Part shown: piece by piece, positions 1 through 10,700 of the stretch | Layout: every line of letters begins with the position of its first letter | Numbering within the stretch: the first letter of the stretch is position 1 | Assembly (NCBI GenBank): GCA_034698045.1 | Contig: JAQGAU010001169.1 | Span: forward strand, 1-20,985 | DNA from: Paramacrobiotus richtersi | Lineage: Eukaryota; Tardigrada; Eutardigrada; Parachela; Macrobiotidae | Direction of reading: 5' to 3' | Length of the DNA: 20,985 nt | Position numbers and translations under genes: made by a program | The notes under the pieces: generated by a model | The model's database searches: none | Told to the model about the DNA's origin: nothing | Seen by the model: only the letters and a program-made list of their open reading frames with translations

Positions 1-92
1 ATGACTATTATGATGGTTTTTCTACGTTTGAAACTGCAGATTGGTAGCGTTTATTCGCGTGATCATTCGGTAACACCCATTACAATATATAG

Positions 93-1609
93 CTGAACAA
101 TATAATGGCGTATACATTATGTTATTGACCATGGTTATTCCGTTAGATCCCCTTGACAGTGGCAATGCACAATTCTCATGCAAGTTTCTGAAAAAAGGTG
201 ACTCCGTAACCGTGACGCAAACTGGTGTCGAGTCAGACTCAACCGAAGTCCAGTTACGCAATCGTTACGTGTCTTGTCCTGGAGCTTCCAATACTCTTAA
301 GGTACGAGTAGTATTTGGCGACTGTACATCTTGGGTACAACGTAAAAGTTAGTAGACAGAATAACAGGAAGTGCTTCTGACATTGTCTTTACAGGTTGCC
401 ATCGTCAGCTTTTCTCCCGCGACGCTTGTAAGAATTGTTTGCTTCGTTGTGATCGAGCAGAATTGTCTCAGCTTCTAAAAGATTAATGCCGGTGCCCTTT
501 TGCGTGTACCGGCGCAACCTATAGGACCCAGAGATTTGGTTATAAAGTTATACCGACAAAGCTAGACATAAATCGGCCAAACTATTATAGCAAGTACTTT
601 GCCACTATTGTTTACTCTCACAATCAGTGTTTTTACAGGTATTATTCGTTTCATTGCTGATACATAATTCATATCAAGTTTCCTTAGCCTTCGCTCTTTT
701 TCTTAGTTCGTGTTGATAGTTTACGCTTCTTGGTTTATGTATAGTCATATATTTATATAAATTGTTTTAATTGATATTCTTGGTTAAACTATTCTTTTTA
801 GTCTATATATATTCTTGGGTTTCTTAGTTTATATTATTACTTTGTTCCTTAGCGTGCTTCTTATTTCAGCTTCTTGTGTTTAGCTGTTTAGTTTTTTTAG
901 CAGCATTTTCTATATGTTTTTAGCCTGGTATCAAGTTGCTCGGGTACAGTTCGGTCTGGTAATAAGTTTCATTTCATATGAAATCTTGGTACCATTTGGC
1001 CGGTAACAGTTGTCCCTGGTATGCAGTGGCGGAGTGACAAACGTACATTAATTTTGTGTTGGTCTTTTATCCACAGCCGGCCTGCGACCAAGCCTTCCTG
1101 GTCATCTACGACAAAATTTTTTGCGGTGCACAAATCAACACAGGCCAGATCGCGATCCCGGCGAGCTTCTTTGTAAGTTTCTTGCTAAAGAACTCAAGTA
1201 CAGATAGCGTTTTACAACTCAAACTGTAAGACTTTAAAAACGTGCCTTCAAAACAACAGATTATCGGTATGGGCTGCGTATATCTACTGCTAACTCGGAC
1301 CTAAAATAGTTCTTAGTACGCCGTATACATACATAAGTTATGTCATGTACTTTAACTGCGAACCGTGGCGAATAAGCAGATTTCGCTCTGCATAAAGTTT
1401 GACCGATTCTACAATAATCAGAATCAGAATCTACAATAACAGATTTGAAAATTTGATAATCAGTTTCCCGACGAACGATACTTTTTCCATCAGAAATTAT
1501 TCACCACGATAACGACGGTCTTTTGCTGTTTTAGTCCCTCGTCTTCGTCGTAACACCCAGCTATTCTGGCCCGGATATTTCCTACAATTTCAAGGTTACC
1601 TGCGCATAA
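93..1609 (+). CDS. Copy A, EGF-CUB family secreted protein, 3' part (CUB-like domain)
   Basis: This is the 3' half of a family gene whose signal peptide and Cys module lie before the window. Exons read as 93-301, 395-427, 1077-1172 and 1535-1609 (TAA stop). The first acceptor is phase 1 and the remaining junctions are phase 0. All have GT..AG borders, and every border matches copies C and D. The encoded CUB-like domain shows SCKF, SCPGASNT, VAIVSFSPATL, ACDQAFLVIYDK, FCG, IPAS and a terminal FKVTCA. CUB domains are beta-sandwich modules for protein or glycan binding in secreted proteins; the binding partner here is unknown. Copy A lacks the cysteine found near the start of this exon in C and D. 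No frame break is seen, so it is probably functional. The CUB call is by pattern, not alignment. Confidence 0.75.
428..1076 (+). other. T-rich intron of copy A
   Basis: This intron is 649 bp, against 67 and 100 bp for the equivalent introns of C and D. The excess is a T-rich stretch (about 660-910) with many imperfect variants of TTCTTAGTTT, followed by loosely repeated CTGGTA motifs up to about 1020. A 14-bp palindrome, ATTTCATATGAAAT, lies at 971-984. No coding sequence was recognised inside. Confidence 0.5.
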
Positions 1610-3708
1610 CGAGATGGACCATATTCGCTTGACGTGCTGTAACGAAATCGTACCATATCACTGGTGCCGGACCCAACCCTATACCGTTACATCCTACGAC
1701 CAATCACGAGGCGGGTTTTGCTCGACAAATGAACAGCAGTGGTTTCTTGTGAAAAATGGTATAGACAACGCCGCTGCATTGTAACTGAATTGCTCTTTAA
1801 TTTGATGCTTTCCTCTTTCCATTTAATCTGCAGATGCCCGCTGGCGTTGACGAGTACATCTTGACTGGACAGTAGTTCTACGAGATTTTGTTTTGTTACT
1901 AGTTTCTGGGTTTTCAAGTTGATAGACTTTTGATTAAAATGGGAAAGGAGCATGGTTTTGTCTGTTTGTTTACAGAATGGGCCAGATTTGATGCAGATGT
2001 ATTAAATATACTTAGTCAGTGAGACCTCTTTTTTAAATTTAACATATTGATATTTCCTATGTGTAATAAGCTTCTACGAAGATTCTCTAGATAACTATGT
2101 TTTTAAATATTTATTTATTGGCCGCAACTCAAAATTAATTCAATTCCAAATTTTCGACTTCAATGGCATGCAACTTTAAAACAAAAAAATATTTTAATTA
2201 AGCAAATTACGCCATGTTGTAGTATAATCATTTTTGTATGTTCCCTAGTCTTTTAAAGCGTCATAAACTAACGCGTTTACATACGCACTGGACAATTCCT
2301 CTGAACATGTACACCTACAGAAATCGCTATGACATTACCCCATTACAATAGAGCACTTACACACATGACTTTCGACGTCCTGACAGGACAGAGACATTCA
2401 CGTGCAATCTGTCTTGATGGTCGGCTCAAAATACTTTTTTCTCCAACAAACGTACACACAATCACGCCAGCGGCCAGTTGTAAATTTTACCTTGATTCTT
2501 CTGCAGTAACTCACTTTGTATGAAATGTGTCCAGCAAAGTGTATCGTTATCGCAGAGCTGTTTGTTATAGCGTCCGTTGACAAATTGTTTTCTTGTGCCG
2601 GAAAGAGTTGAAGGAACATCATAAATGTTATGGTATGTTGCATTACAGCGCTGTACCCTTCTTTCTGTAGGTCTATGTTTCATTCGTCAGAGCGATCGGC
2701 AATCGAAGGCTGCGAAACAAGGGAGATCCATACCGGAAGCCCAATGGCTTGGCCAGCTGATTCCGAGGGATCCCAGCTAGTGCAATCCGTACAGTGTCCC
2801 TTGGACCTTTTTATTGCACTTGCGGTCCTTATACTTGGGCGTGAGTTGCCTTATATTATTGTAGGTAAGGCACACTTGCACAACAGTACAATATGAAACA
2901 ACTTAGCAAGCGGAAATTTCCAACACTTGCCGTTTTCTTTTGGTGTGCTGTTCAAACTGTCCGGAAATGCCGGGCGTACGCATGCGGAGCAATGGCTACA
3001 TTTATTCAGAGTAAAGTCTGCATCATTTAGAACATTATTTTTACCAATACATCGATCAACTGTAAACACCAGAATGCGACTACCACTAACTGGCTTTTTC
3101 ACTTTCTTGTCATCTTTTGCCTGTGTACTTGCAAAGAGTGATTTCACCACGTGGAAGCAGTTAAATTTTGTATCGTATCAGTGTTCATGGTTAACCTTAC
3201 AAGTCTGCGTTTAGCTCGTTAAATCACGCTGGATAAGTTTCAATATTTGTTTAGAAAAACAAACTGACATCTATGCAAGCGTACTGCAGACTGATCTATA
3301 CATGTGGGTTATAATTATTTTCCTTATCGTTTGGATTTGAAGCTATCATTACTCTGTATTGTATGTTTTGGCGGTGTCTGTCGTAATTTGTTAAATTATC
3401 GCTGTCGCCTATAAGTTCGTATAATTATAAGTTCGCTGTCGTCTTGCTTTCTAGTAATAAGTTTGCATTGACCTCTGCATGGGACAGCTTTTATTGCACC
3501 TTTTTTTCCTTGCGAATTTATTCACTTTGTACGCATATGTTTGTTAATTTTTTTAACCTGCTAAGTAAAACAAAGCTGTTTGTTGTGAGTGATGCGGTGA
3601 TTTAGTATTATAATTACCAAAGTATATATATGAATATATGGTACTACGTACCGACGTAAATTATTGAAAACTATTTTGAATTATTGTCTCGCAATTGTTT
3701 TCTTGCAG
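1610..3708. other. Region between copies A and B without an assignable gene
   Basis: No family exon was found here. Short open frames exist on both strands: minus 1687-1953, minus 2398-2683, plus 2642-2896 and minus 2851-3150. Around 2660-2900 all three plus frames stay open for some distance, so none can be chosen. A T-rich acceptor-like site (TTCTTTCTGTAG) precedes 2672. The region may hold exons of an unknown gene or decayed mobile DNA. Confidence 0.4.
2851..3150 (-). CDS. Possible exon of an unknown protein
   Basis: An open minus-strand frame of about 99 codons reads as plausible protein. It is lysine-rich near the start, then contains DRCIGKNN and a cysteine cluster NKCSHCSACVRPAF before a hydrophobic end. 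I recognise no family. A weak acceptor and the lack of a paralogue in the window leave its status open. It could equally be a chance frame, as other frames in this region are also open. Confidence 0.2.
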   Translation of the reverse strand: MVKSLFASTQAKDDKKVKKPVSGSRILVFTVDRCIGKNNVLNDADFTLNKCSHCSACVRPAFPDSLNSTPKENGKCWKFPLAKLFHIVLLCKCALPTII

Positions 3709-3950
3709 AATTTCTTCGTTATGACTTTTTTTATGAGTGGGTTGCGGAGATCCGGCGGCGATCAGGGCAACTAGACAAAAGCGATATACGGTTTAAAAGT
3801 TGTTTGTATTGCGGATCAGTTGCGTATGGACACCATCTGATTAGCAGTTTAGCATTCAGCATTGCATATGGGATGCGCTGGAGTGACAAATATTACAGCG
3901 GTAATAATGTGACGCGGTGTTACTCCGGTTTGGTCAGTCAAGCGGTTTAA
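3709..3950 (+). CDS. Possible exon just upstream of pseudogene B
   Basis: A good acceptor (TGTTTTCTTGCAG) ends at 3708. It is followed by 80 open codons ending in TAA at 3948-3950, containing DFFYEWVAEIRRR and SCLYCGS. The sequence does not resemble the signal peptide of copies C and D. The last bases (GGTCAGTCAAGCGG) do align with the GQ-EP segment that follows the signal peptide in C, so the stretch runs into relic B. Either an unrelated exon or replaced 5' sequence fused to the pseudogene would explain this. No function can be given. Confidence 0.22.
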
Positions 3951-4309
3951 TTCCTAAGCGGCAGTTTCAACCCACTCCCACCTACTTCCGCACCTGTCCC
4001 CTCTGAGGACAATCCAGTTATTTCGCGAAAGTTACTGGACAATTTCAACCCGGCCGATACGGCATACGTCGAATTCTGTAAAGGATACATGGAAATGCAG
4101 CTCTCGGCTGCCCCTGTGCAGCGCCCGGGAAACGTTGCGCCGACACGGCTTCGATCTGTAATCTGAGTTATAAATGCATCTGTCACTCCTCTCAGGGATT
4201 TCTTGACAGCACTGCCATAGTGGAACTGAAGGGATTTTAGATGCCCTATCTCTTCAGTCGTGCTATGGCACTGCTACGAAATGCATTCGATACGCAAGAA
4301 CCACGACAG
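3921..4309 (+). pseudogene. Copy B, disrupted first exon of the EGF-CUB family
   Basis: Homology to exon 1 of C and D runs from about 3921 to a conserved donor (CACGACAG|GT) at 4309. The frame starting GSFNP gives recognisable NPVISRKLLDNFNPADTAYV. Three lesions are visible. About 33 bp are missing between the GQ-EP segment and GSFNP. One base is lost near 4090, where C has GTGGGAAAT and B has ATGGAAAT; downstream the other frame continues with GCPCAAPGKRCAD. A 52-bp palindrome is inserted at 4216-4267, carrying an in-frame stop. No signal peptide is found upstream and no second exon downstream. The start of the following intron still resembles intron 1 of D around 4620-4650 versus 17890-17930. 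This is a clear relic of a fifth gene copy. Confidence 0.85.
4209..4274 (+). mobile_element. 52-bp palindromic mini-element with 7-bp target duplication
   Basis: The insert at 4216-4267 starts CATAG and ends CTATG. It is flanked by the direct repeat GCACTGC at 4209-4215 and 4268-4274. Removing the insert and one repeat restores the alignment to the family exon exactly (STATKCIRY), so this is a genuine insertion. The body contains AACTGAAG and CTTCAGTC as inverted arms and AGATGCCCTATC off-centre. It carries no coding capacity, so it must be mobilised by an enzyme encoded elsewhere, or it is dead. Confidence 0.8.
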
Positions 4310-4962
4310 GTGAATTATTGATCCTAACTGGAAAAATAACAATTATTGTAGTTCTATGCAAAAAACTTTGTACCGTAAGCATGATACATACGCCCCCGCT
4401 TCGGCATGTCTGCGGACACTACTCACTGTCTGACTTGGTTGTAATGTAACCGTCGTAATGTGTACCCACTTGTACAAATAACCAAGTCAGTTTGTTAAGC
4501 TAACAATTGTAAAGTGCTTTGCAGCCCTTGTACTGAACCATGAACCATGATTTCATTTTTCTACCGGTTCATATTTGCTATAAAACGTGCCACCCCTTGT
4601 AATAATCTTCTGTTTTGCACTATTTCGATGACCGAAAACACACACTGCCTGGAAGATATACTTTTAAACTTTAAAACTGTACTTCTGAAAGTATATTAAA
4701 CAAGGTGCAGGCTTGCCTTCGGCGAGCCGCAACTTGCTGTAGTGGTACTGCCACAATAAGACGCTTGGAATAGAAGAATCTAAATTACAAATTCACATAA
4801 ACTATATGTGGTACTAACAGGGAGAAATCTCGCGAATTATTTTGATTTATATTGCATTATTAAGTAGAACATGGTGAGATATCTACATCAAGGTATGAGG
4901 TGTACGCACTTTTGTGCCTGTAAACTTTAATGCAGAATTTAATAAGAGTGTAAAGTAGCTAC
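4310..4962. other. Decayed intron-like DNA downstream of pseudogene B
   Basis: A stretch near 4620-4650 (TTTCGATGACCGAAAACACA) matches intron 1 of copy D at about 17894 and marks this as the old first intron of B. No copy of the second exon (TCPAC..CPTTTT) was found after it. Nothing else was recognised. Confidence 0.45.
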
Positions 4963-5160
4963 TTAGTGGATGGCGCTCAGGTTTGTAAAAACTTTCGTGC
5001 CCGATGTTTTCAGAACCATTAGGAGCAGTCTGAGAATGAACTGTTTGGAAGGCCAGTCAATCAACGCAGTCCCTTCAAAAATTCTGTCAAGCTGCAACTG
5101 AGGTACCTTATTGTTAGGTGCAATATCGAGGTCATGCCAAACGTCTCGCCAGAATTCATC
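4963..5160 (-). CDS. Terminal exon of an unknown minus-strand gene
   Basis: The minus strand is open for 65 codons and ends in TAA. It begins directly after an in-frame TAG that doubles as a splice acceptor (GGATCATAG|GAT). The composition is strongly protein-like: acidic and aromatic at the start (DEFWRDVWHDLDIAPNN), then LDRIFEGTALIDWPSKQF, then a hydrophobic run (ILRLLLMVL) and a short polar tail. No in-frame Met is present, so it would need an upstream exon, at higher coordinates. I recognise no family. It may belong to the same gene as the exon at 5651-5854, although both end in stops, so they might instead be alternative ends or separate genes. Confidence 0.4.
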   Translation of the reverse strand, partial: DEFWRDVWHDLDIAPNNKVPQLQLDRIFEGTALIDWPSKQFILRLLLMVLKTSGTKVFTNLSAIH

Positions 5161-5207
5161 CTATGATCCTAAGAATACCTACTGCAGTTTTCCACTATCC
5201 TGCCTGC

Positions 5208-5258
5208 GTGAAACTGGTTCTTAGTTTAGTACTTAGTTGAACTAAGTGAAACTGGTTC
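5208..5258. repeat. 13-bp direct repeats around a 25-bp palindromic core
   Basis: GTGAAACTGGTTC occurs at 5208-5220 and 5246-5258. The 25 bases between begin TTAGTT and end AACTAA. This could be a tiny inverted-repeat insertion with a long target duplication, or a local tandem duplication. Confidence 0.5.
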
Positions 5259-5650
5259 AGAATGATCGTCACATTTATGCGCATTTATTAATATGTTGGC
5301 CAAACAAATCGGATGAAAACGTGGATTTCCTTAGCGGTATCTCTGTTTAAACGTTTTGACCGTACTGCAGAACAACCGCTCATTGCGCGCACAAACGGAC
5401 AAAAGAACAATTGAGATCCATCTTTTCACTTTCAAACGCATTATATGAGTGCTTTTAACTGTATATATACCTGCAGCGGCACTATGTTGCGTAAAACCTC
5501 CGAATCTAGCCTTACCATGTAGTTCAAATTTTTAAAACGTGACACTAAAAACATAATCTTACAGTAAATTTGTGAGCATAGCACTGATCGATCATTATTC
5601 TATCGGCTGAACGTAACTTTATCACGATTTCGTTGATTATCGAAGTACCT

Positions 5651-5854
5651 TTAATGCATGCATATCCGCAGTAAAGATTTGCTACATTTCTGACGTTGAC
5701 ATTGGACTTCTTTTCGTAAACCGATAACTATGTTGACTAATTTGTCGTTCGGGTTTTCAACGGCTGACAGCGCAGCGTGTCCTCCAGTTGTTATGGCCGA
5801 ACCGGCAGCCAGTCCCAGCGGAAGTGTTAGCAGCGACAACGTCGATTTCCGAAG
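5651..5854 (-). CDS. Probable terminal exon, unknown minus-strand gene
   Basis: After an acceptor-like TTTGCTGTATATCCAG the minus strand is open in phase 0 for 67 codons, ending in TAA. The frame is GC-richer than its AT-rich surroundings. It holds a hydrophobic, small-residue segment (LSLLTLPLGLAAGSAITTGG) that could be a membrane helix, then a charged, Cys-bearing tail (LRKEVQCQRQKCSK). A possible preceding exon ends at 6002 on the minus strand with ..LRGLKVDQ and donor GTAGCA, also phase 0, so the two would join in frame. The upper limit of that exon is unclear because it runs into the palindromic element at 6043. No family was recognised. Confidence 0.38.
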   Translation of the reverse strand, partial: LRKSTLSLLTLPLGLAAGSAITTGGHAALSAVENPNDKLVNIVIGLRKEVQCQRQKCSKSLLRICMH

Positions 5855-6042
5855 CTGGATATACAGCAAAGGCTGGATATGACTATTATTTTTACAGATT
5901 CTGATAAATGGTTCTGTTGTAGGATGTTGTCGGTTAATTTGCTAACAAAAGCTGAGATGTTACTGCAGCCAGAATTGGTTGGATTACATAAAAATTGCTA
6001 CCTGGTCCACCTTAAGTCCGCGGAGCTTCGGCCAGATAATAC

Positions 6043-6097
6043 CATGGTACAACTGAAGTGATAGGGCATCTCCTTCTTCAGATTCAGTCGTACTATG
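6043..6097. mobile_element. Second copy of the palindromic mini-element (55 bp, inverted)
   Basis: In reverse complement this aligns with the insert in pseudogene B, sharing CCATAGT ends, the AGATGCCCTATC core and CTTCAGT. It starts CATGG and ends CTATG on the plus strand. The flanking heptamers ATAATAC and GTGATAC match at 5 of 7 bases, as expected for an older 7-bp target duplication. Confidence 0.65.
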
Positions 6098-6102
6098 GTG
6101 AT

Positions 6103-7092
6103 ACTTATAAGCCGATGTATGTCCTTCCTAAATAGTATATGGTGATGGGCTTTGGTTTATTGAAAAGAACGGCTTAACGAATTATTTACGTGGTCTTGAA
6201 AACTGGTGCTGGCAGCGAAAAAAATAACTTCGACTTTTATTTCCTGCTGCACCCTGTCTTCTACTATTTCTTCCCCGTTTTGCTTTCGTATGAAAGATCA
6301 AGCAAAAGTTTATAATAAATAAATGATACCACTTTGAACGAACTACTGGGAGCTGAGCTGCGAGGTTCATTGCAAAACTTTTTACTTGCACCTCGTCCAT
6401 TCCGAACATGCAACTTTTGTTCAGTAAATATGACTCATATTTTGAATCATGTCTTGTAACTGATAAATTGATAATTACTCATATTTTGCGTTATGAAAGT
6501 TCATAATTTTCAACAGAACGATAACGAGCATGTAGACTTGCAGAGGGGCAAAAACTAGAATGTGCGATATCAGTTCTCAAAAATCTCATCGGCTCGCCGG
6601 TAGGGGCTGCCGTACATTTCCTGTATAAAGCAGCAACATTTTGTTACTTTTGTTACTTTGTTTCTTTGTTATTACATTTTTTTCACAGAAATTTACATAT
6701 GGTGGTTGCATGCTGTTTCTACCAAATTTCATCTTTAATGTTTATACTATACGCTTTGACGGGAGGTTCCTCCGGCATTGGTCATCTTGTCGTTTATGCA
6801 CTATTCAGTAACATATGCTGACGGTTACCCCTCCTTTATGCTTTTATGCTACGAAAGCGTTACGTTTCCTAAATATATCCGAATTAATGTTTTCTAAAGT
6901 AATGGAAATTGTCATTTAAAACCACCTAAAAGTTACATAACTGTTAATACGTAACTTTGTCCTAGAAACGAGCTGCAGTACTTCTACTCGTGCTGCCAAC
7001 TGCGCAGGCATAACAGCGGTAATCAGTGATCACCTCGCGATCCGTCTGACAATAATAATTACTGCAGCTCAAGCACTTCCAAAGCATTGCAT
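6103..7092. other. AT-rich stretch without a firm gene
   Basis: A minus-strand open frame at 6182-6409 begins MFGMDEVQVKSFAMNLAAQL. A Cys-rich minus frame at 6962-7144 contains KCLSCSNYYC and YRCYACAVG, weakly like a Ly6-type start. Neither has convincing splice sites or a full domain. Nothing else was recognised. Confidence 0.3.
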
Positions 7093-7443
7093 ATGCGTGT
7101 TGTGTATGTACTGCTAATTTTCCCCGATGCGATTTTTGCCGCAAAATCTCCGAAACGACCGGAGTCTAGCGGATCTCTAGCCTTAATGAATCATGATATA
7201 AAAATGCTCGTATATGTACGAGTACATGAAACGATGTCAAAATATGCGACCGTACTGCATATTGTCGTTAATCACTGGCAACTATATATTTATCAACCTT
7301 TGTGTTTTCGAATGGGTGCATCGGTCAGCTTCACACCTTACAGTATATTAATTTCTTCCGTGTTTCCTGAAAGCATTGTCTGTCTCTGTGTACTTGACAG
7401 TACAAAACCAGGTTTCACGGTTTTGCCCTGTGGCTTTTCGTGA
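7093..7443 (+). CDS. Possible small secreted protein
   Basis: This is an uninterrupted 116-codon frame from an ATG. It starts with a short hydrophobic N terminus (MRVVYVLLIFPDAIFA) that could be a signal peptide, followed by SPKRPESSG and a hydrophobic C-terminal half with a few cysteines. It lies 317 bp before copy C on the same strand. Base use is AT-rich like the non-coding DNA nearby and no family is recognised, so it may be a chance frame. It should not be treated as part of copy C, whose start is fixed by homology with D. Confidence 0.2.
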   Translation: MRVVYVLLIFPDAIFAAKSPKRPESSGSLALMNHDIKMLVYVRVHETMSKYATVLHIVVNHWQLYIYQPLCFRMGASVSFTPYSILISSVFPESIVCLCVLDSTKPGFTVLPCGFS

Positions 7444-7759
7444 TGCTAGTTTGTATAAAAGCAATATACAGACTTCTGTATGCTGCTAGCTCTTATATTC
7501 GTAATTAAAGTAAAAAGGTGATCATGATGGACCAATTCTCGCAGAATAACTAGTTGTGTTTTTAGTCAGTTCATGTTTGTTCCCAGATTTGATTCGGACT
7601 TTATTGCTGATAACGGGTTCTATGAATTTTTCCCTTTTATGAGCTTCAAAATCAGTTGTTATGAGAATATTGTAACGTTGTAACTCGAATAAGCACTATT
7701 GCGCTGCTAACGTTTATCGGGAGTCATTGCACGTTTACTACACACCAACTTTAGCTAAA

Positions 7760-10700
7760 ATGAGATATTCTGGTTTTTGGCTGTTTAAACTCTTTGAGTT
7801 TCCATCACTGCTTCTGTTGTTTATACATGCGTTACTTTCTGATCCTACTGTCGGTCAGTTAGAACCGGTTGTCTCCCTAGTGCCGTTGGGCCGATATCCG
7901 TTCTTGAGTGGGAGTTTTAACCCGGCAGCTCCTTCAACAGTACAAGCTTCATCTGAGGAAAATCCAGTCATTTCGCGAAAGTTAGTGGACAATTTCAACC
8001 CGGCAGATACGGCTTACGTCGAGGCGTGTAAAGGTTATGTGGGAAATGCAGCACTGGGTTGCCCGTGTGGGGCGCCCGGGAAACGTTGTGCCGACCCAGC
8101 TTCTATCTGCAACGGCAGTTACAAGTGCGTGTGCGATTTATCTCTGGGATATCTTGATAATACTGCGAAGAAATGCGTACGGTACTCAACCACCACGACA
8201 GGTACGCAATTTACCGATATTCTTATGTGAAACTTTGTTACGCTTTTAATACATATAAGCTTTCTGACTTTCGTTGTTGCGTAATACGAAAACACTTAAA
8301 AATCAGAAAAAAGAACAACACAATTCTTGGTTTACAGCTGTTCCACTGACGTGCCCAGCCTGCAACTATTCATGTCCTACGACTACAACAGGTATGTAAT
8401 CTTTTACCTTACTTTTGCTTACAGTTAATTGCATATTTACATGATACATACTTCATGCATATGTATGTACAGGCGACGGGTAATGTTTTCCATGTCGTAA
8501 ATATGGCATAGTAATAATGTTAGGATATAAAATTACGAACAATACTGTGCATAATTATATAATGTGTATGTGCCGGTACTTCTAACAACAACTCTATATA
8601 TGTGCGAAATCTGATCGTGATTACACTTTTAATAACGAACTAGAAAGCTGCGATCTGACTCCTTTAGTTTCTCTAAGGTTTTCCGTTCAGGTCGGTAAAC
8701 TTTTTAACCAGAGTGAAGCGGAAATTCTCCATGTTGAACAATAACGCAAAGTACTTACGGTGCTATCAAGTTATCAACTGCTTTGCGTACCGCGAGAGCG
8801 CACTCTGCTTGCACCCTGTTTTCGCCAAATTTGAACAAACTTTTGATATGGGTAGATAAGACGATTAAGTTTTGATGTTTATTATTACGATTGTTTTATG
8901 GTTACTTACCTCGAAAAATGTGCGAGAGATAAGCAAAATAAAAGCACACTTTTAAGAACAAAAGATTCTTTGGTCTACTCAGCCGCAAACAATACAGCCT
9001 GCGCAATGAGCGACGAAGCCGCTCGCTTGTACAATAAGTAGCAATTAGGAGAACCACTCCATTGTTTACTGCTCTATGGACAGATATATAGAGTCAGAGG
9101 AGTAAAACGCGGCAGGCCTGAGGTCATAGACGCTGCCCGCCTAGGTGGCGGCTGCCTTTTCGCGCTCGAAGCCACTATCCGTTGCACGGATCGACGAGTT
9201 ACAGACTGTTACAGTATATACTTAGTACTGTAGTACCATCGCCGTTCTCTAGCTGCGGCGTCGTGGACTGCGTCTCTCTACCTTAGCTCTCTATCTTTTC
9301 TCTCTATCTACCTCTCTACGAGAGAGTAGCGTCACGAAGTATGCACGCCGCTAGAGAACGGCGATGGTAGTACAATTCACAGTACATAGTTTTCATTTCA
9401 TTTACTAGTATGTGTGGTGGCAAAGGCCACCACACATACTAGTAAATTATTGTTACTAATGAAACACTGAACAGAAGCTGCAGAACTGTTATTCAATTAT
9501 TAACATGAACTAACAAGTGAGCAGAATTACAGTCCGTTTTCATTGTAGCATCCCCAATCACATGTCCAACGGTGACGGCGGCAACCAGTAAGTCGACCTG
9601 TTATTCATTATTTTGTACCCACAGTTTCTACCTAATCGACACATCAATACTGCATCAAATGAAATTTAAAAAATACTTATAACATGACTAATGACCAATC
9701 AAAAAAAATCTGTGTAAAATAATAAATAACTGCTCTTAATTCTTTTAGCGTATAGTGCTGCAAAAGTGTTAAGATATTTTGGAATTCCTTTGCTTTTTGC
9801 AGGAATGCATAGCTTAGAGATTTGACAGTTAATAAAACGTGATATCTGTCTGTATTTCTGACTGGTAATCACTTGTAACTTTGGCGGATTGCACTGTTTA
9901 GTGCCATATATTATTAAGAAGCCCTGAGCCACAAGTCGCAGAGTTTGATGTGGAGGAAGCAATATGAAGCCAGTACTTATAAAATTTCAAAACAGACTTA
10001 TGTTTTGAAAAACACACTGTGTTTTGTTTTAGCGATCCCAACAACCACAACCACAGCAGCAACAACCACACCAAGTCCGGACATTCGATGTGGAAACGCA
10101 TATTTTATCATGACCTCCACGCAAGTGTCCTCTGGTGGCACTGGTATGCGATTGTCTTTACACTGTCTTACAACGTCCGAGTCTTGGAGGCTGGTATCAT
10201 AGTGTACAGGAGATTCGTTACGGTACCAATGCGTGTCAAACACTTTCGAAAATAATGCATTGCTGCATCATCGACATGTTGAACTCTTTGACCATGATAT
10301 TAGATTCGCACAGAAGCAAACACTGCCGCTGTGCCACTATGCCTAATTACAAGTTACTGTACGAGCTACTGTACTGTACAATTTACTCGTACCGACGAGT
10401 TTTCAGAATTTTTCTGCTTACCAGGTGTGCGATATTTTCTGCACTCTAATGGTACACGGATACACAAATTTCACGAAGTTGTGAATAAATAAACAGAAAT
10501 AACTAGAAGAACTTTACATGATTATGTGAAGGATACGGTACATGTACAGCTACTGTAATACTATTATAAACGCAGCACTAGCACAAATAAGACCGACGCG
10601 TTACAGTAACAGTTGTCGGTTTGGTTAGTGCTAATTATTGTGTAGTTGTTGTTCTTGTTGTAGACAGAGTTATTATGTAGCAATAACAACAGTGCTCTGA

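Noticed and set aside
5450-5480. TATA-like GTATATATAC on the minus strand, as a promoter
   Set aside because: Such motifs are common in AT-rich DNA, and the following ATG opens only a 13-codon frame.
9998-10449. Several overlapping open frames on both strands around exon 4 of copy C
   Set aside because: They are shadows of the Thr-rich exon 10033-10143. Only the phase-1 reading matches copy D and fragment E.
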